Part shown: positions 21,530-29,447 of the stretch, in pieces
How positions within the stretch are numbered: the stretch's first letter is position 1
Layout of the letters: every line of letters begins with the position of its first letter
NCBI GenBank assembly: GCA_017427985.1
Contig: JAFRRS010000002.1
Location: forward strand, 1-64,000
Length of the DNA stretch: 64,000 nt
Source: Bacteroidales bacterium
GTDB lineage: Bacteria; Bacteroidota; Bacteroidia; Bacteroidales; F082
Direction of reading: 5' to 3'
Notes under the pieces: model-generated
What the model was told of the DNA's origin: nothing
Seen by the model: only the letters and a program-made list of their open reading frames with translations
Databases searched by the model: none
Position numbers and translations under genes: made by a program

Positions 21530-24240
21530 GTGATTATATTACAAGTCATTACGATTTGACGAAGGAGAACATTACTATAGTTTTCCCAAACAAACGCGCG
21601 GCTTTGCAATTGAGAAATGAGCTTGCCTCAAGCATCAAGACAAATTTCTGGGTTCCGCAAATCCTCTCGATTCAGCAGGCAATGGAAGAATGGAGCGGTT
21701 TGCAACTAATTGATAATATTGAAGTTATCTTTGAGATTATCAAAATGAACCAGGAGTTTTTTCCTTACGCCGCACAGATGGCAAAAGATTTTGATGAAAT
21801 CGACCAGTATGGCGTTGACGCTGAGAAACTTTTCAAGCATTTGAGGGATGCAAAAGAAATTGAAGAATGGAATCTGAACCTTGAAAACGGCGTGGAATCG
21901 AATTATCTGAAATTTTTCTCGTCGCTTCTCACCTATTATAATAATTTGCGTGACACGTTGCAGAAAAATGGGCAGGGTTATTATGGATTGATAACCAAGA
22001 AGATAGCCTCGTTTGATGATGAAACTTTACAGAAATGCACCCAAGGACGCAAAATCATTTTTGCAGGATTCAATGCGCTCACTAAAACCGAAGAGAACAT
22101 TATCGTACGGATGGTTGAAAACGGTAACGCAGTGATGCTGTGGGACTTAGATAAATATTACTTTGAAGACGAGAAACAGGAAGCCGGGCATTTTGCGCGA
22201 AAATTTTTCCAAAAACACCCGAACATCGAGAAATATTTCATCGGTGACAGCTTCAACACTCAGAAAAAAGACATCAAAATCATCAGTGTCTCGGGAAATG
22301 CTGTCCAGACTAATGCCCTGCAGATTCAATTGAACCAAAATATTGACAATCAACAGGATAAGGAAGTCGTTGTGCTTGCCGACGAGTCTCTCTTGATACC
22401 CGTATTGAATTCGATTCCTGAGTCAAAAAGCAGTATTCAGGTAACTATGGGTTATCCGTTTGATAAAACCATTGTTTATCATTTTGTGGATCAATGGTTT
22501 AGGTATCAACAGACGCTTACTGAGGACGAGAACAAGAAATATCTATGGACTTTCATCCGTTTTTGCAACTCTGACTTTATTAAATTGATTTTCAAGGGCT
22601 TGGAATATGATAAGCTGGATGAGTGGATGATGAAAATGGCGAAGGATTCGGTTTATTATTTCAAGAGAGATGATTTGAAGGTATTCGAGAAGAACGATGT
22701 ACTCTATGATTTTCTGGATTTAGCAACAAGAAAATGGAAAAATGCCAAGGAATTCGTCAATTCTTTAAAAGAGATTCTTGTTCTTTCAATTGGAAAACTT
22801 GATAAAGACAACAATTTCGTAAAGAATCAGATTAGTGTGGCGGGAAGGATTGTCAACAGGCTTGAGTTGCTGCTAAACAAGTATTCTGATTTTATCAAAG
22901 TTATTGATTTACAGATGCTTTTTTCGCAGGTGGCGAGTCAGATGTCTATCAATTTGCAGGGAGATTCCGACGGGCTTCAGATAATGGGATTGCTTGAAAC
23001 GCGAAATCTGGATTTCGACGTGATACATTTTTTGAGCGTCAACGAAGGCATTTTGCCACAAAACAAAAGCAATAACAGCTTGATTCCGTTTGACTTACGT
23101 AAAGATTACGGTCTGCCAACCTACAACCAGCAACAGGCTGTTTACGCATATCATTTTTATCGTTTATTGCAAAATGCAAAGCGTATCAATCTGTATTACA
23201 ACAACATAGCCGATTTGTCGGGCATGGGCGAGCCGAGCCGTTTTATCAGGCAAATGGAATACGAATACGCCAAGAACAATACGAATGTAACCCTTAGGCA
23301 TCTTCAATATAAGTCGCCGATAATCAATGAGAAACCGAGCAAGATTGAAGTTTGGAAAACCGATGAGATGCTGAACAAAATAAAGAAGCTCTCTCCCACT
23401 TCGATTGGCGTTTATGTAAGATGTCAGCTGCAGTTTTATTGGAAAAACATCGAAAAAATAGAGGACAAATCCCTCGACGAGGAGATTCAGGTTAATGTTG
23501 TGGGAAGTATCATACATGGCACTCTTGATTATTTCTATCGATACTTTGGAAAAGAAATCATCTCGCTTGAACTTTTTGATGAGATGTATAAAAAACATTT
23601 CAAAGAGTGTTATAATAAGTCATTGAGTGACAATGGTTTTAAAAACGGACTGCCAGAAACAGGATTCAATTATCTGAACGAAACCGTTATCGACAGCATG
23701 TTGCGAAATTTCGTCAAATATGAGAGAGAATTTCTTGCTGCCGGCAATAAAATGTCGATAATTGACACTGAAATTGAGCTTGAAAAAGAGATTGAGTATC
23801 AAGGATATAAGGTGGTTTTACATGGCTTTGCCGACAGAATTGACAAGGTGAATGACGAAATCCGTGTGATTGACTACAAAACTGGCAAAGTGAACCCATA
23901 CGATGTGAAAATCAACGATAAAGTTGTTGGGATTACGGGGATGGCAGAGAAGGCGATACAATTACTCGTTTATAAATACTTGTATTTGAAGGAGCACTCT
24001 GAAATATCAGAAAAGCTTATTATACCGGGGATTGTAGGATTCCAAAAGTTGAGTCATGGTCTTTATAACCTGGAAATCAGCGAGTTACATGAAATGAGCA
24101 AGTCGTTTGAAGAGACTTGTGACACATACTTCAAAGAGTTTTTGGCTGAGATTTTCAACAAAGACATCCCGTTCGCACAAACCGAAGAGTTGAAAAACTG
24201 CAGTTTCTGCGATTTCAAGAATATCTGCAAACGAGGTTAA
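21508..24240 (+). CDS. AddB-like PD-(D/E)XK nuclease / inactivated helicase subunit
   Basis: 910 aa. The N-terminal two thirds resemble the degenerate UvrD-like fold of AddB-type subunits (IVFPNKRAALQLRNEL in place of a Walker A, FAGFNALTKTE, LLETRNLDFDVIHFLSVNEG). The C-terminal third is a RecB-family nuclease: LSPTSIGVYVRCQLQFYW, HGTLDYFYR, FADRIDKV and the catalytic VIDYKTGK. Cysteines in YVRC and in CSFCDFKNIC at the C-terminus can bind the 4Fe-4S cluster typical of AddB. The product should act with an AddA helicase in double-strand-break resection; no addA is in the window. It ends immediately next to the convergent EEP gene. Confidence 0.85.
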   Translation: MAFIKKISDYITSHYDLTKENITIVFPNKRAALQLRNELASSIKTNFWVPQILSIQQAMEEWSGLQLIDNIEVIFEIIKMNQEFFPYAAQMAKDFDEIDQYGVDAEKLFKHLRDAKEIEEWNLNLENGVESNYLKFFSSLLTYYNNLRDTLQKNGQGYYGLITKKIASFDDETLQKCTQGRKIIFAGFNALTKTEENIIVRMVENGNAVMLWDLDKYYFEDEKQEAGHFARKFFQKHPNIEKYFIGDSFNTQKKDIKIISVSGNAVQTNALQIQLNQNIDNQQDKEVVVLADESLLIPVLNSIPESKSSIQVTMGYPFDKTIVYHFVDQWFRYQQTLTEDENKKYLWTFIRFCNSDFIKLIFKGLEYDKLDEWMMKMAKDSVYYFKRDDLKVFEKNDVLYDFLDLATRKWKNAKEFVNSLKEILVLSIGKLDKDNNFVKNQISVAGRIVNRLELLLNKYSDFIKVIDLQMLFSQVASQMSINLQGDSDGLQIMGLLETRNLDFDVIHFLSVNEGILPQNKSNNSLIPFDLRKDYGLPTYNQQQAVYAYHFYRLLQNAKRINLYYNNIADLSGMGEPSRFIRQMEYEYAKNNTNVTLRHLQYKSPIINEKPSKIEVWKTDEMLNKIKKLSPTSIGVYVRCQLQFYWKNIEKIEDKSLDEEIQVNVVGSIIHGTLDYFYRYFGKEIISLELFDEMYKKHFKECYNKSLSDNGFKNGLPETGFNYLNETVIDSMLRNFVKYEREFLAAGNKMSIIDTEIELEKEIEYQGYKVVLHGFADRIDKVNDEIRVIDYKTGKVNPYDVKINDKVVGITGMAEKAIQLLVYKYLYLKEHSEISEKLIIPGIVGFQKLSHGLYNLEISELHEMSKSFEETCDTYFKEFLAEIFNKDIPFAQTEELKNCSFCDFKNICKRG

Positions 24241-25284
24241 TCACTTGTATATCAAATCGATATACACTGGAAGATGGTCGCTGTAACCACCGTAATATTT
24301 TGGTCCGACATACGTTCTGAATAACCTTACTCCACCAAATGATTCGTCTTTTTCAAAGAGAAAGTCGGCGTGAAAGATTGTGGCACTGTTTTTCTTGTAA
24401 ACCAATCCTGTTTCATTGTATAGCAATGAGTTGGTGACGATGATTTGGTCGAAGATTTGCCAGTTATATTGGTGTTTCAAAGTGCCTTCGAAGCCCAGTT
24501 TCTTTTCATCAGCAAACAGATTTACCAAAGCATCACCCGCACACAGAATATCCTTAATACTCGGATCTTCCGGAGTGTCATTAAAATCGCCCATAATGAT
24601 GATTTTTGGTGTGGTGTGGTGTATGGAAGCAATAGAATCCACTTTGTGTTTCAATGTTTTAGCTGCGAGTTCGCGCAGTTTTATAGTTTCGCGTTCACCT
24701 CCATAACGAGACGGCCAATGGTTTACGAAAACGTGAAGAGTGTCGTTGTGGCGGTCAGAGAATTTGGCATAGAGGATGTCGCGGGTTTTAATGATAGGAT
24801 TAGTGGGATTATTAGGATTAATGAGCTTGATGGGCTCAGAATGAAGGAGTTGAAGTTTGTCGAGGCAGTAGACCATGGCGACATCGATGCCACGTTTGTC
24901 GGAGCTTTCATAATGAATGATGCGGTAATTGTGCGTTTTAAGGGGTGTTTTATTGAAAAGCATGTTCAGTACATATTGATTCTCAATCTCTGCGATGCCG
25001 AGAATTGCCAACGGCTCGTTTTCAGAAATTGAAAGAATCGCTTTGTACAAATTATTGCGTTTCTTGTAAAACCGCGAAGTCGTCCAGTGTTGGCTTCCGT
25101 TTTCGGTGAATTCATTGTAAACACGTGTGGAATCGACAAATGGGTCGAAGAAGTTTTCGAAGTTCCAGAATGCGACACGGAGACTCTCACTCTCCTGCCC
25201 TTTTGCCGCAAAAGAGATAACTATCTGAAATTCAATGAATAAACAGAATAGCAACGGGACTTTTAGTTTAGATAAAGGCCTCAT
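24241..25284 (-). CDS. Secreted endonuclease/exonuclease/phosphatase (EEP) family protein
   Basis: 347 aa with a signal peptide (about 1-28). The EEP fold is marked by VAFWNFENFFDP (about 36-47), GIAEIEN with the metal-binding Glu, VFVNHWPSR with the catalytic His (near 172), IIMGDFNDTPEDPSI and the closing SDHLPVYID. The family includes DNases, phosphodiesterases and lipid phosphatases; the substrate of this exported form is unknown. It is convergent with the AddB-like gene with no gap between the stop codons. Confidence 0.88.
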   Translation of the reverse strand: MRPLSKLKVPLLFCLFIEFQIVISFAAKGQESESLRVAFWNFENFFDPFVDSTRVYNEFTENGSQHWTTSRFYKKRNNLYKAILSISENEPLAILGIAEIENQYVLNMLFNKTPLKTHNYRIIHYESSDKRGIDVAMVYCLDKLQLLHSEPIKLINPNNPTNPIIKTRDILYAKFSDRHNDTLHVFVNHWPSRYGGERETIKLRELAAKTLKHKVDSIASIHHTTPKIIIMGDFNDTPEDPSIKDILCAGDALVNLFADEKKLGFEGTLKHQYNWQIFDQIIVTNSLLYNETGLVYKKNSATIFHADFLFEKDESFGGVRLFRTYVGPKYYGGYSDHLPVYIDLIYK

Positions 25285-25305
25285 GTTTTTAAGTTTTTAG
25301 ACAAG

Positions 25306-25313
25306 CAAAGATA
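25306..25313 (-). promoter_or_regulatory. -7 promoter box for the EEP-family gene
   Basis: TATCTTTG followed by C on the minus strand, 21 nt before the start. Confidence 0.5.
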
Positions 25314-25385
25314 CAAAATATTTTGATATGCGACTTGTTTTTTCATTATTTTTGCAAAAATTTCATACAGGATTATTTAAACAGG

Positions 25386-26585
25386 ATGAATAAGATTAAC
25401 AAGTTATTATTTATACTTTTCCTTTTGATTCCATTAAGTGGGATTACACAGGTTGATATTAAGATTAGCATTGATAATCAACATGATAGTGCGTTTTATT
25501 TTTGTAAATATCGTGGAGCAAATAATGTAGTTGTTGACACATTGAAGCTCGAAAATGGCATGATTCTTTATAAAAATAAGACCAAATTACCAGAGGGCAT
25601 TTATCTGTTGACAAATGATAAAAACTATCAAATGATTGAGGTTTTAGTCGGGAAAAAGCAGAAGTTTTCAGTGACAATCAATGATTTGGAAGATTGGAGC
25701 GTTGCAAAAGTGAAGGGAGCCCAAGAGACAGAAATTTATTTCAAACTGATGGCGAAAGTTAGGGAGACCGAAGCGAATATCATGGCTTTGAAGAGCGAAA
25801 AAGAGGTCTATCCTGAAAACCAGAAAAAGATAGACTCTTTGAGGAAAGACCTTGAAAAATTTGAAGAATCGTTGAAAATCAAAAGGAAAGACGCATTTAT
25901 AAATTTGGTGATAAACTCCATCAAGCATCGTTCGATGGAAAACTATTGGGATGGATTCCCGCTTGACGACGCCAGAATCCTGACATTTCCGATGATTGAC
26001 AACAAGTTGGAGACTTATTTCAACAACCTTACAATAGATGCCGAAACAATCAACAATGAAATCGACAAACTTATAGCAAAGACTGGCGATTGCACGGAAG
26101 TTCGCGACTATCTCATTTGGTATTTCTATGTGAAATATTTCAATCCGAACTACATGAATTTGGACGACGTTTACATTCATCTTGTCAATGAGTATTTTTT
26201 GAGAATGCAGATAAAAAACGTGTCGGAAAATGTTGTAAAACTAATGGAGGAACGTGCAAATTATCTGGAAAGATTGAAATTGGGAGCCAAAATTCCCGAG
26301 GTTGGAAATTTATATTCTATTGAATCACAATATGTTGCATTGGTCTTTTATGATAAGACATGTCAAAAATGCGCAAAAGAAGGAAGGATTCTGGAGGAGA
26401 TTCGCTCGAGGCATCCTGAGATGACGATTTATCCTGTGGAAATCAATTCAACGAATATGAAAAACCTTATGTCTTTGTATGACATTCAAACCACTCCGAT
26501 GATATATCTCCTTGACAATCAAAAGAAAATAATTGCGAAACGCATCAAGGCGGAGCAAGTTGAACAATTTTTAAAAAACGAATAA
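25386..26585 (+). CDS. Exported thioredoxin-fold (TlpA-like) protein
   Basis: 399 aa from the ATG at 25386, chosen because it begins a signal peptide (MNKINKLLFILFLLIPLSGI); the open frame reaches 63 nt further back. The N-terminal beta-rich part (about 22-110) resembles the DUF4369-like domain of Bacteroidota thiol proteins, a charged helical region follows (115-180), and the C-terminal thioredoxin fold (about 300-399) has CQKC (326-329) and the cis-Pro loop TTP (369-371). A periplasmic disulfide-handling role is likely. It lies 1 bp upstream of mnmE, so the two share a transcript. Confidence 0.8.
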   Translation: MNKINKLLFILFLLIPLSGITQVDIKISIDNQHDSAFYFCKYRGANNVVVDTLKLENGMILYKNKTKLPEGIYLLTNDKNYQMIEVLVGKKQKFSVTINDLEDWSVAKVKGAQETEIYFKLMAKVRETEANIMALKSEKEVYPENQKKIDSLRKDLEKFEESLKIKRKDAFINLVINSIKHRSMENYWDGFPLDDARILTFPMIDNKLETYFNNLTIDAETINNEIDKLIAKTGDCTEVRDYLIWYFYVKYFNPNYMNLDDVYIHLVNEYFLRMQIKNVSENVVKLMEERANYLERLKLGAKIPEVGNLYSIESQYVALVFYDKTCQKCAKEGRILEEIRSRHPEMTIYPVEINSTNMKNLMSLYDIQTTPMIYLLDNQKKIIAKRIKAEQVEQFLKNE

Positions 26586-26586
26586 C

Positions 26587-28101
26587 ATGAGCAAACACGA
26601 CACAATCTGCGCTGTTTCGACAGCATCTGGAATGGGAGCCATTGCGGTGATAAGAGTTTCCGGAGCCGATAGTTTCAAAACCGCATTATACATTTTCAGA
26701 AAAAACGGCAAACAACTGAATATCAATGATATTGAACCCAATAAAGCTTATTATGGCGAGATTTTCGACCCGATTCCAGACGACAAGCCGATGGTTGACG
26801 AGGTGCTTATTACGTTTTTCAAGTCACCCCACTCCTACACTGGCGAGGATTCCGTGGAAATCAGTTGCCACGGCTCGTATTTTGTCCAGCAAAAGATATT
26901 GGAACTGCTTTTTACACGCGGCTGCCGATTGGCGGAACCGGGAGAATTCTCGAAAAGAGCCTTTATCAACGGGAAACTTGATTTGGCGCAAGCAGAAGCC
27001 GTCGCGGACCTGATCTCAGCGCAGAACGAAACCGAACATAAAATCGCTGTCAACCAGCTGAAAGGCGGATTCTCCAACGAGTTGCGCGACCTTAGAACGA
27101 AATTGGTCGACCTGACCTCGCTTCTGGAGCTTGAACTGGATTTTTCGGAAGAAGACGTCGAGTTTGCAGACAGGACGAAACTGAAAAAGCTTTTAGACAC
27201 CATATTCACACACATCGGGAAGCTAACCGATTCATTCAGATTGGGTAACGCCATTAAAAACGGCATTCCCGTGGCTATTGTCGGAGAGACAAACACAGGC
27301 AAAAGCACATTGCTGAACGCTATTCTCGGCGAGGAACGCGCCATCGTGAGCGACATCGAGGGAACGACACGCGACACCATCGAAGAGACATTCAACATCG
27401 ATGGGACAATGTACAGATTCATCGACACCGCGGGCATACGCGAGACTTCGGAAACCATTGAAAAGATTGGCATTGAGCGCACTTTCAAGAAGATTTCGGA
27501 AGCCGACATCGTAATTGGAATGATCGACGGCTCTAAACCAATAAAAAATATAATCGAATCATGGAAGAAAATCGTCTCCCACGTTAACGTGTTGACACAG
27601 AACCTGATAATCGTCATCAACAAAAGCGATTTGATGAAGGCAGGCACAATGTTCGGTCTGAACGACGATTATTTGCATTACATGAAATCGACATACGAAA
27701 AGAATATTGAAGACCATGGCGGTTACATGACCGACGAGTACTGTTACAGCATCACTGGAATGGATTTGCACAACATCCGCGATCTGATGACATTCAATTA
27801 TATTTCGGCTAAAAATGCGGAAGATGTCGAGGATTTGAAGAACGAAATTAAGTATTACACAAAGAATATCAAGGTCGGAGCGAATGACGTTTTGGTGACA
27901 AATATGCGTCATTATGAGGCACTTATGAATGCAAAAGCAAGTCTTGAACAGGTGAAAAACGGCATGGAAAACAAAATCTCCGCCGACTTGCTGGCAGAGG
28001 ATTTGCGTCAGGCGTTGTATCACATCGGGAGTATCACCGGCGAGGTGACTAACGGCGAGGTTCTGAATAATATTTTCGGTCGTTTTTGCATCGGAAAATA
28101 A
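26587..28101 (+). CDS. mnmE: tRNA modification GTPase MnmE with enlarged G domain
   Basis: 504 aa, about 50 longer than usual. With MnmG it adds the carboxymethylaminomethyl group at U34 of several tRNAs. It has the N-terminal formyl-THF-binding domain (STASGMGAIAVIRVSG), G1 GETNTGKST (233-241), the G2 region GTTRD (259-263), G3 DTAGI (280-284), G4 NKSD (345-348), G5 SAK (407-409) and the invariant C-terminal FCIGK with the catalytic Cys. Between G4 and G5 there are 58 residues, roughly twice the normal spacing, including a tyrosine- and methionine-rich insert. Confidence 0.96.
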   Translation: MSKHDTICAVSTASGMGAIAVIRVSGADSFKTALYIFRKNGKQLNINDIEPNKAYYGEIFDPIPDDKPMVDEVLITFFKSPHSYTGEDSVEISCHGSYFVQQKILELLFTRGCRLAEPGEFSKRAFINGKLDLAQAEAVADLISAQNETEHKIAVNQLKGGFSNELRDLRTKLVDLTSLLELELDFSEEDVEFADRTKLKKLLDTIFTHIGKLTDSFRLGNAIKNGIPVAIVGETNTGKSTLLNAILGEERAIVSDIEGTTRDTIEETFNIDGTMYRFIDTAGIRETSETIEKIGIERTFKKISEADIVIGMIDGSKPIKNIIESWKKIVSHVNVLTQNLIIVINKSDLMKAGTMFGLNDDYLHYMKSTYEKNIEDHGGYMTDEYCYSITGMDLHNIRDLMTFNYISAKNAEDVEDLKNEIKYYTKNIKVGANDVLVTNMRHYEALMNAKASLEQVKNGMENKISADLLAEDLRQALYHIGSITGEVTNGEVLNNIFGRFCIGK

Positions 28102-28126
28102 ATTGCCATTATTCAAAAATTATTCA

Positions 28127-28134
28127 TATATTTG
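28127..28134 (+). promoter_or_regulatory. -7 promoter box for the AraC-type regulator
   Basis: TATATTTG followed by C, 36 nt before the start at 28171. Confidence 0.55.
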
Positions 28135-28170
28135 CACCCGAAAAACAAATTTTATTCATAAAAGGATAAG

Positions 28171-29295
28171 ATGCATTACGATTCGCAATATTTATTATTC
28201 TTTACGACAAGTTTAATTTATATTGTCGTCTGTGTTTACGGATGGCTTTTGAAGGTGTTTTATGTGCCTGCGGCGTATAAGGACATTTTCGGTGAGCTCT
28301 ACCCTGCCCGCCATTCACTCGCCAACTTGTTTATGATGCAGGTCTTCGAGATTCCGTTCCTTTTTATGATTGGGCGGGAAGATGTTTTGTTTTTCATTAA
28401 CGGATCGGCACTGATGTTCATTGCTTCGTATCTGGTTGTTCTCATAAAAGGCTATTTCTTCCTTGACTTCTACACTCCGCGCAGGCTTATCATCTTCCAA
28501 CATCCTGTAATGGTGTGCTGGATAGCATTGATGCTTCCGGTGATAGGCGTAATTGAGTTCACGCCTGTTTATAAATTAATCATGACAGTGGTTGTGCTAG
28601 GTATTGCGTTGGGTTACCTCTTGCATCTCGACAGATGCAGGCTCAGAATTATGAACCAGATTCGTGAGATTGACGAAGACGAGTTTTCGAGCGATGAGGA
28701 CTTCCCTGTCAAATTAGCCAGAAGTGTTAAATGGCTGCCGTTAATTGTCTGTGTCATTCTTATAGTGACGTTTCTTTCCGAAAGTTTTTATGTGAAGATG
28801 TCACGCGACATTATCTTGATAGTGATAAACGTATGGTTCGCGATTTACACATTGAACCCGCACCGTCACACAAAGAAATTGCCGCAGGAGTTGAAGAAGA
28901 AAGAAAGCACCGATGAAGCTGCCGCACCTGTAAAATACAGACTCAGCGAGAAATTCTGCAAAGACACCGAGAAGAAGCTCATCGAAATCATCTATGAGAA
29001 GAAGTTGTATTTGGAGGAGCATCTCACAATGAACGACCTTACGGAAGTCATGCATACCAACAAAAACTATCTCAGCGAGGTCATTGCGAGAAGCGAATAC
29101 CAGTCGTTTTACAAGCTTATCAACACGCTGCGAATCAATCATGCCTGTGAGATGCTCAACGAAGACCCGTCAGCGAAGCTCGAAATGGTGGCATTGTCGT
29201 CGGGATTCTCGTCAGGAAGCGCTTTCTCTCAGGTTTTCAAGCGTTTGAAAGATATATCACCCAAGGAATATATCAGCCAAATACACGCAGAATAA
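28171..29295 (+). CDS. Membrane-anchored AraC-family transcriptional regulator
   Basis: 374 aa. Residues 1-225 contain about six hydrophobic segments (for example LLFFTTSLIYIVVCVYGWLL, near 8-27), a charged cytosolic linker follows, and residues about 270-372 form an AraC-type double helix-turn-helix (LTMNDLTEVMHTNKNYLS, then MVALSSGFSSGSAFSQVFKR, then SPKEY). This layout suits a sensor that binds DNA while in the membrane. The gene ends inside the first unit of the phased repeat array at 29281-29400 and lies upstream of the T9SS cargo gene, so that array is a plausible target. The signal is unknown. Confidence 0.85.
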   Translation: MHYDSQYLLFFTTSLIYIVVCVYGWLLKVFYVPAAYKDIFGELYPARHSLANLFMMQVFEIPFLFMIGREDVLFFINGSALMFIASYLVVLIKGYFFLDFYTPRRLIIFQHPVMVCWIALMLPVIGVIEFTPVYKLIMTVVVLGIALGYLLHLDRCRLRIMNQIREIDEDEFSSDEDFPVKLARSVKWLPLIVCVILIVTFLSESFYVKMSRDIILIVINVWFAIYTLNPHRHTKKLPQELKKKESTDEAAAPVKYRLSEKFCKDTEKKLIEIIYEKKLYLEEHLTMNDLTEVMHTNKNYLSEVIARSEYQSFYKLINTLRINHACEMLNEDPSAKLEMVALSSGFSSGSAFSQVFKRLKDISPKEYISQIHAE

Positions 29296-29400
29296 ATTTT
29301 TTACATCCAGAATAAAAGATTTACATGCAGAATAAAAAAACTGTATCCTTAAACTAAAGAGATTTACGTCCAAAATAAAATGATTTACACGCAGAATAAA
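29281..29400. repeat. Array of five to six direct repeats, 20-22 bp apart (candidate regulator binding sites)
   Basis: Units near TTTACATGCAGAATAAAA start at 29281, 29301, 29321, 29364 and 29385, with a degenerate unit at about 29342. The first unit codes for the last residues and stop of the AraC-type regulator. Spacing near 21 bp places all sites on one face of the helix. The array ends about 22 bp before the -7 box of the T9SS cargo gene. Confidence 0.7.
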
Positions 29401-29421
29401 ACTATTCTCGTGCGCTTGTTC

Positions 29422-29429
29422 TATTTTTG
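29422..29429 (+). promoter_or_regulatory. -7 promoter box for the T9SS cargo gene
   Basis: TATTTTTG followed by C, 18 nt before the ATG at 29448; it lies just past the repeat array. Confidence 0.6.
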
Positions 29430-29447
29430 CAGCCGAAAAACGAAGGC

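Noticed and set aside
29281-29400. Short CRISPR array
   Set aside because: Units are about 17 bp with 20-22 bp period, leaving almost no spacer; there are no cas genes, and the first unit is coding sequence.
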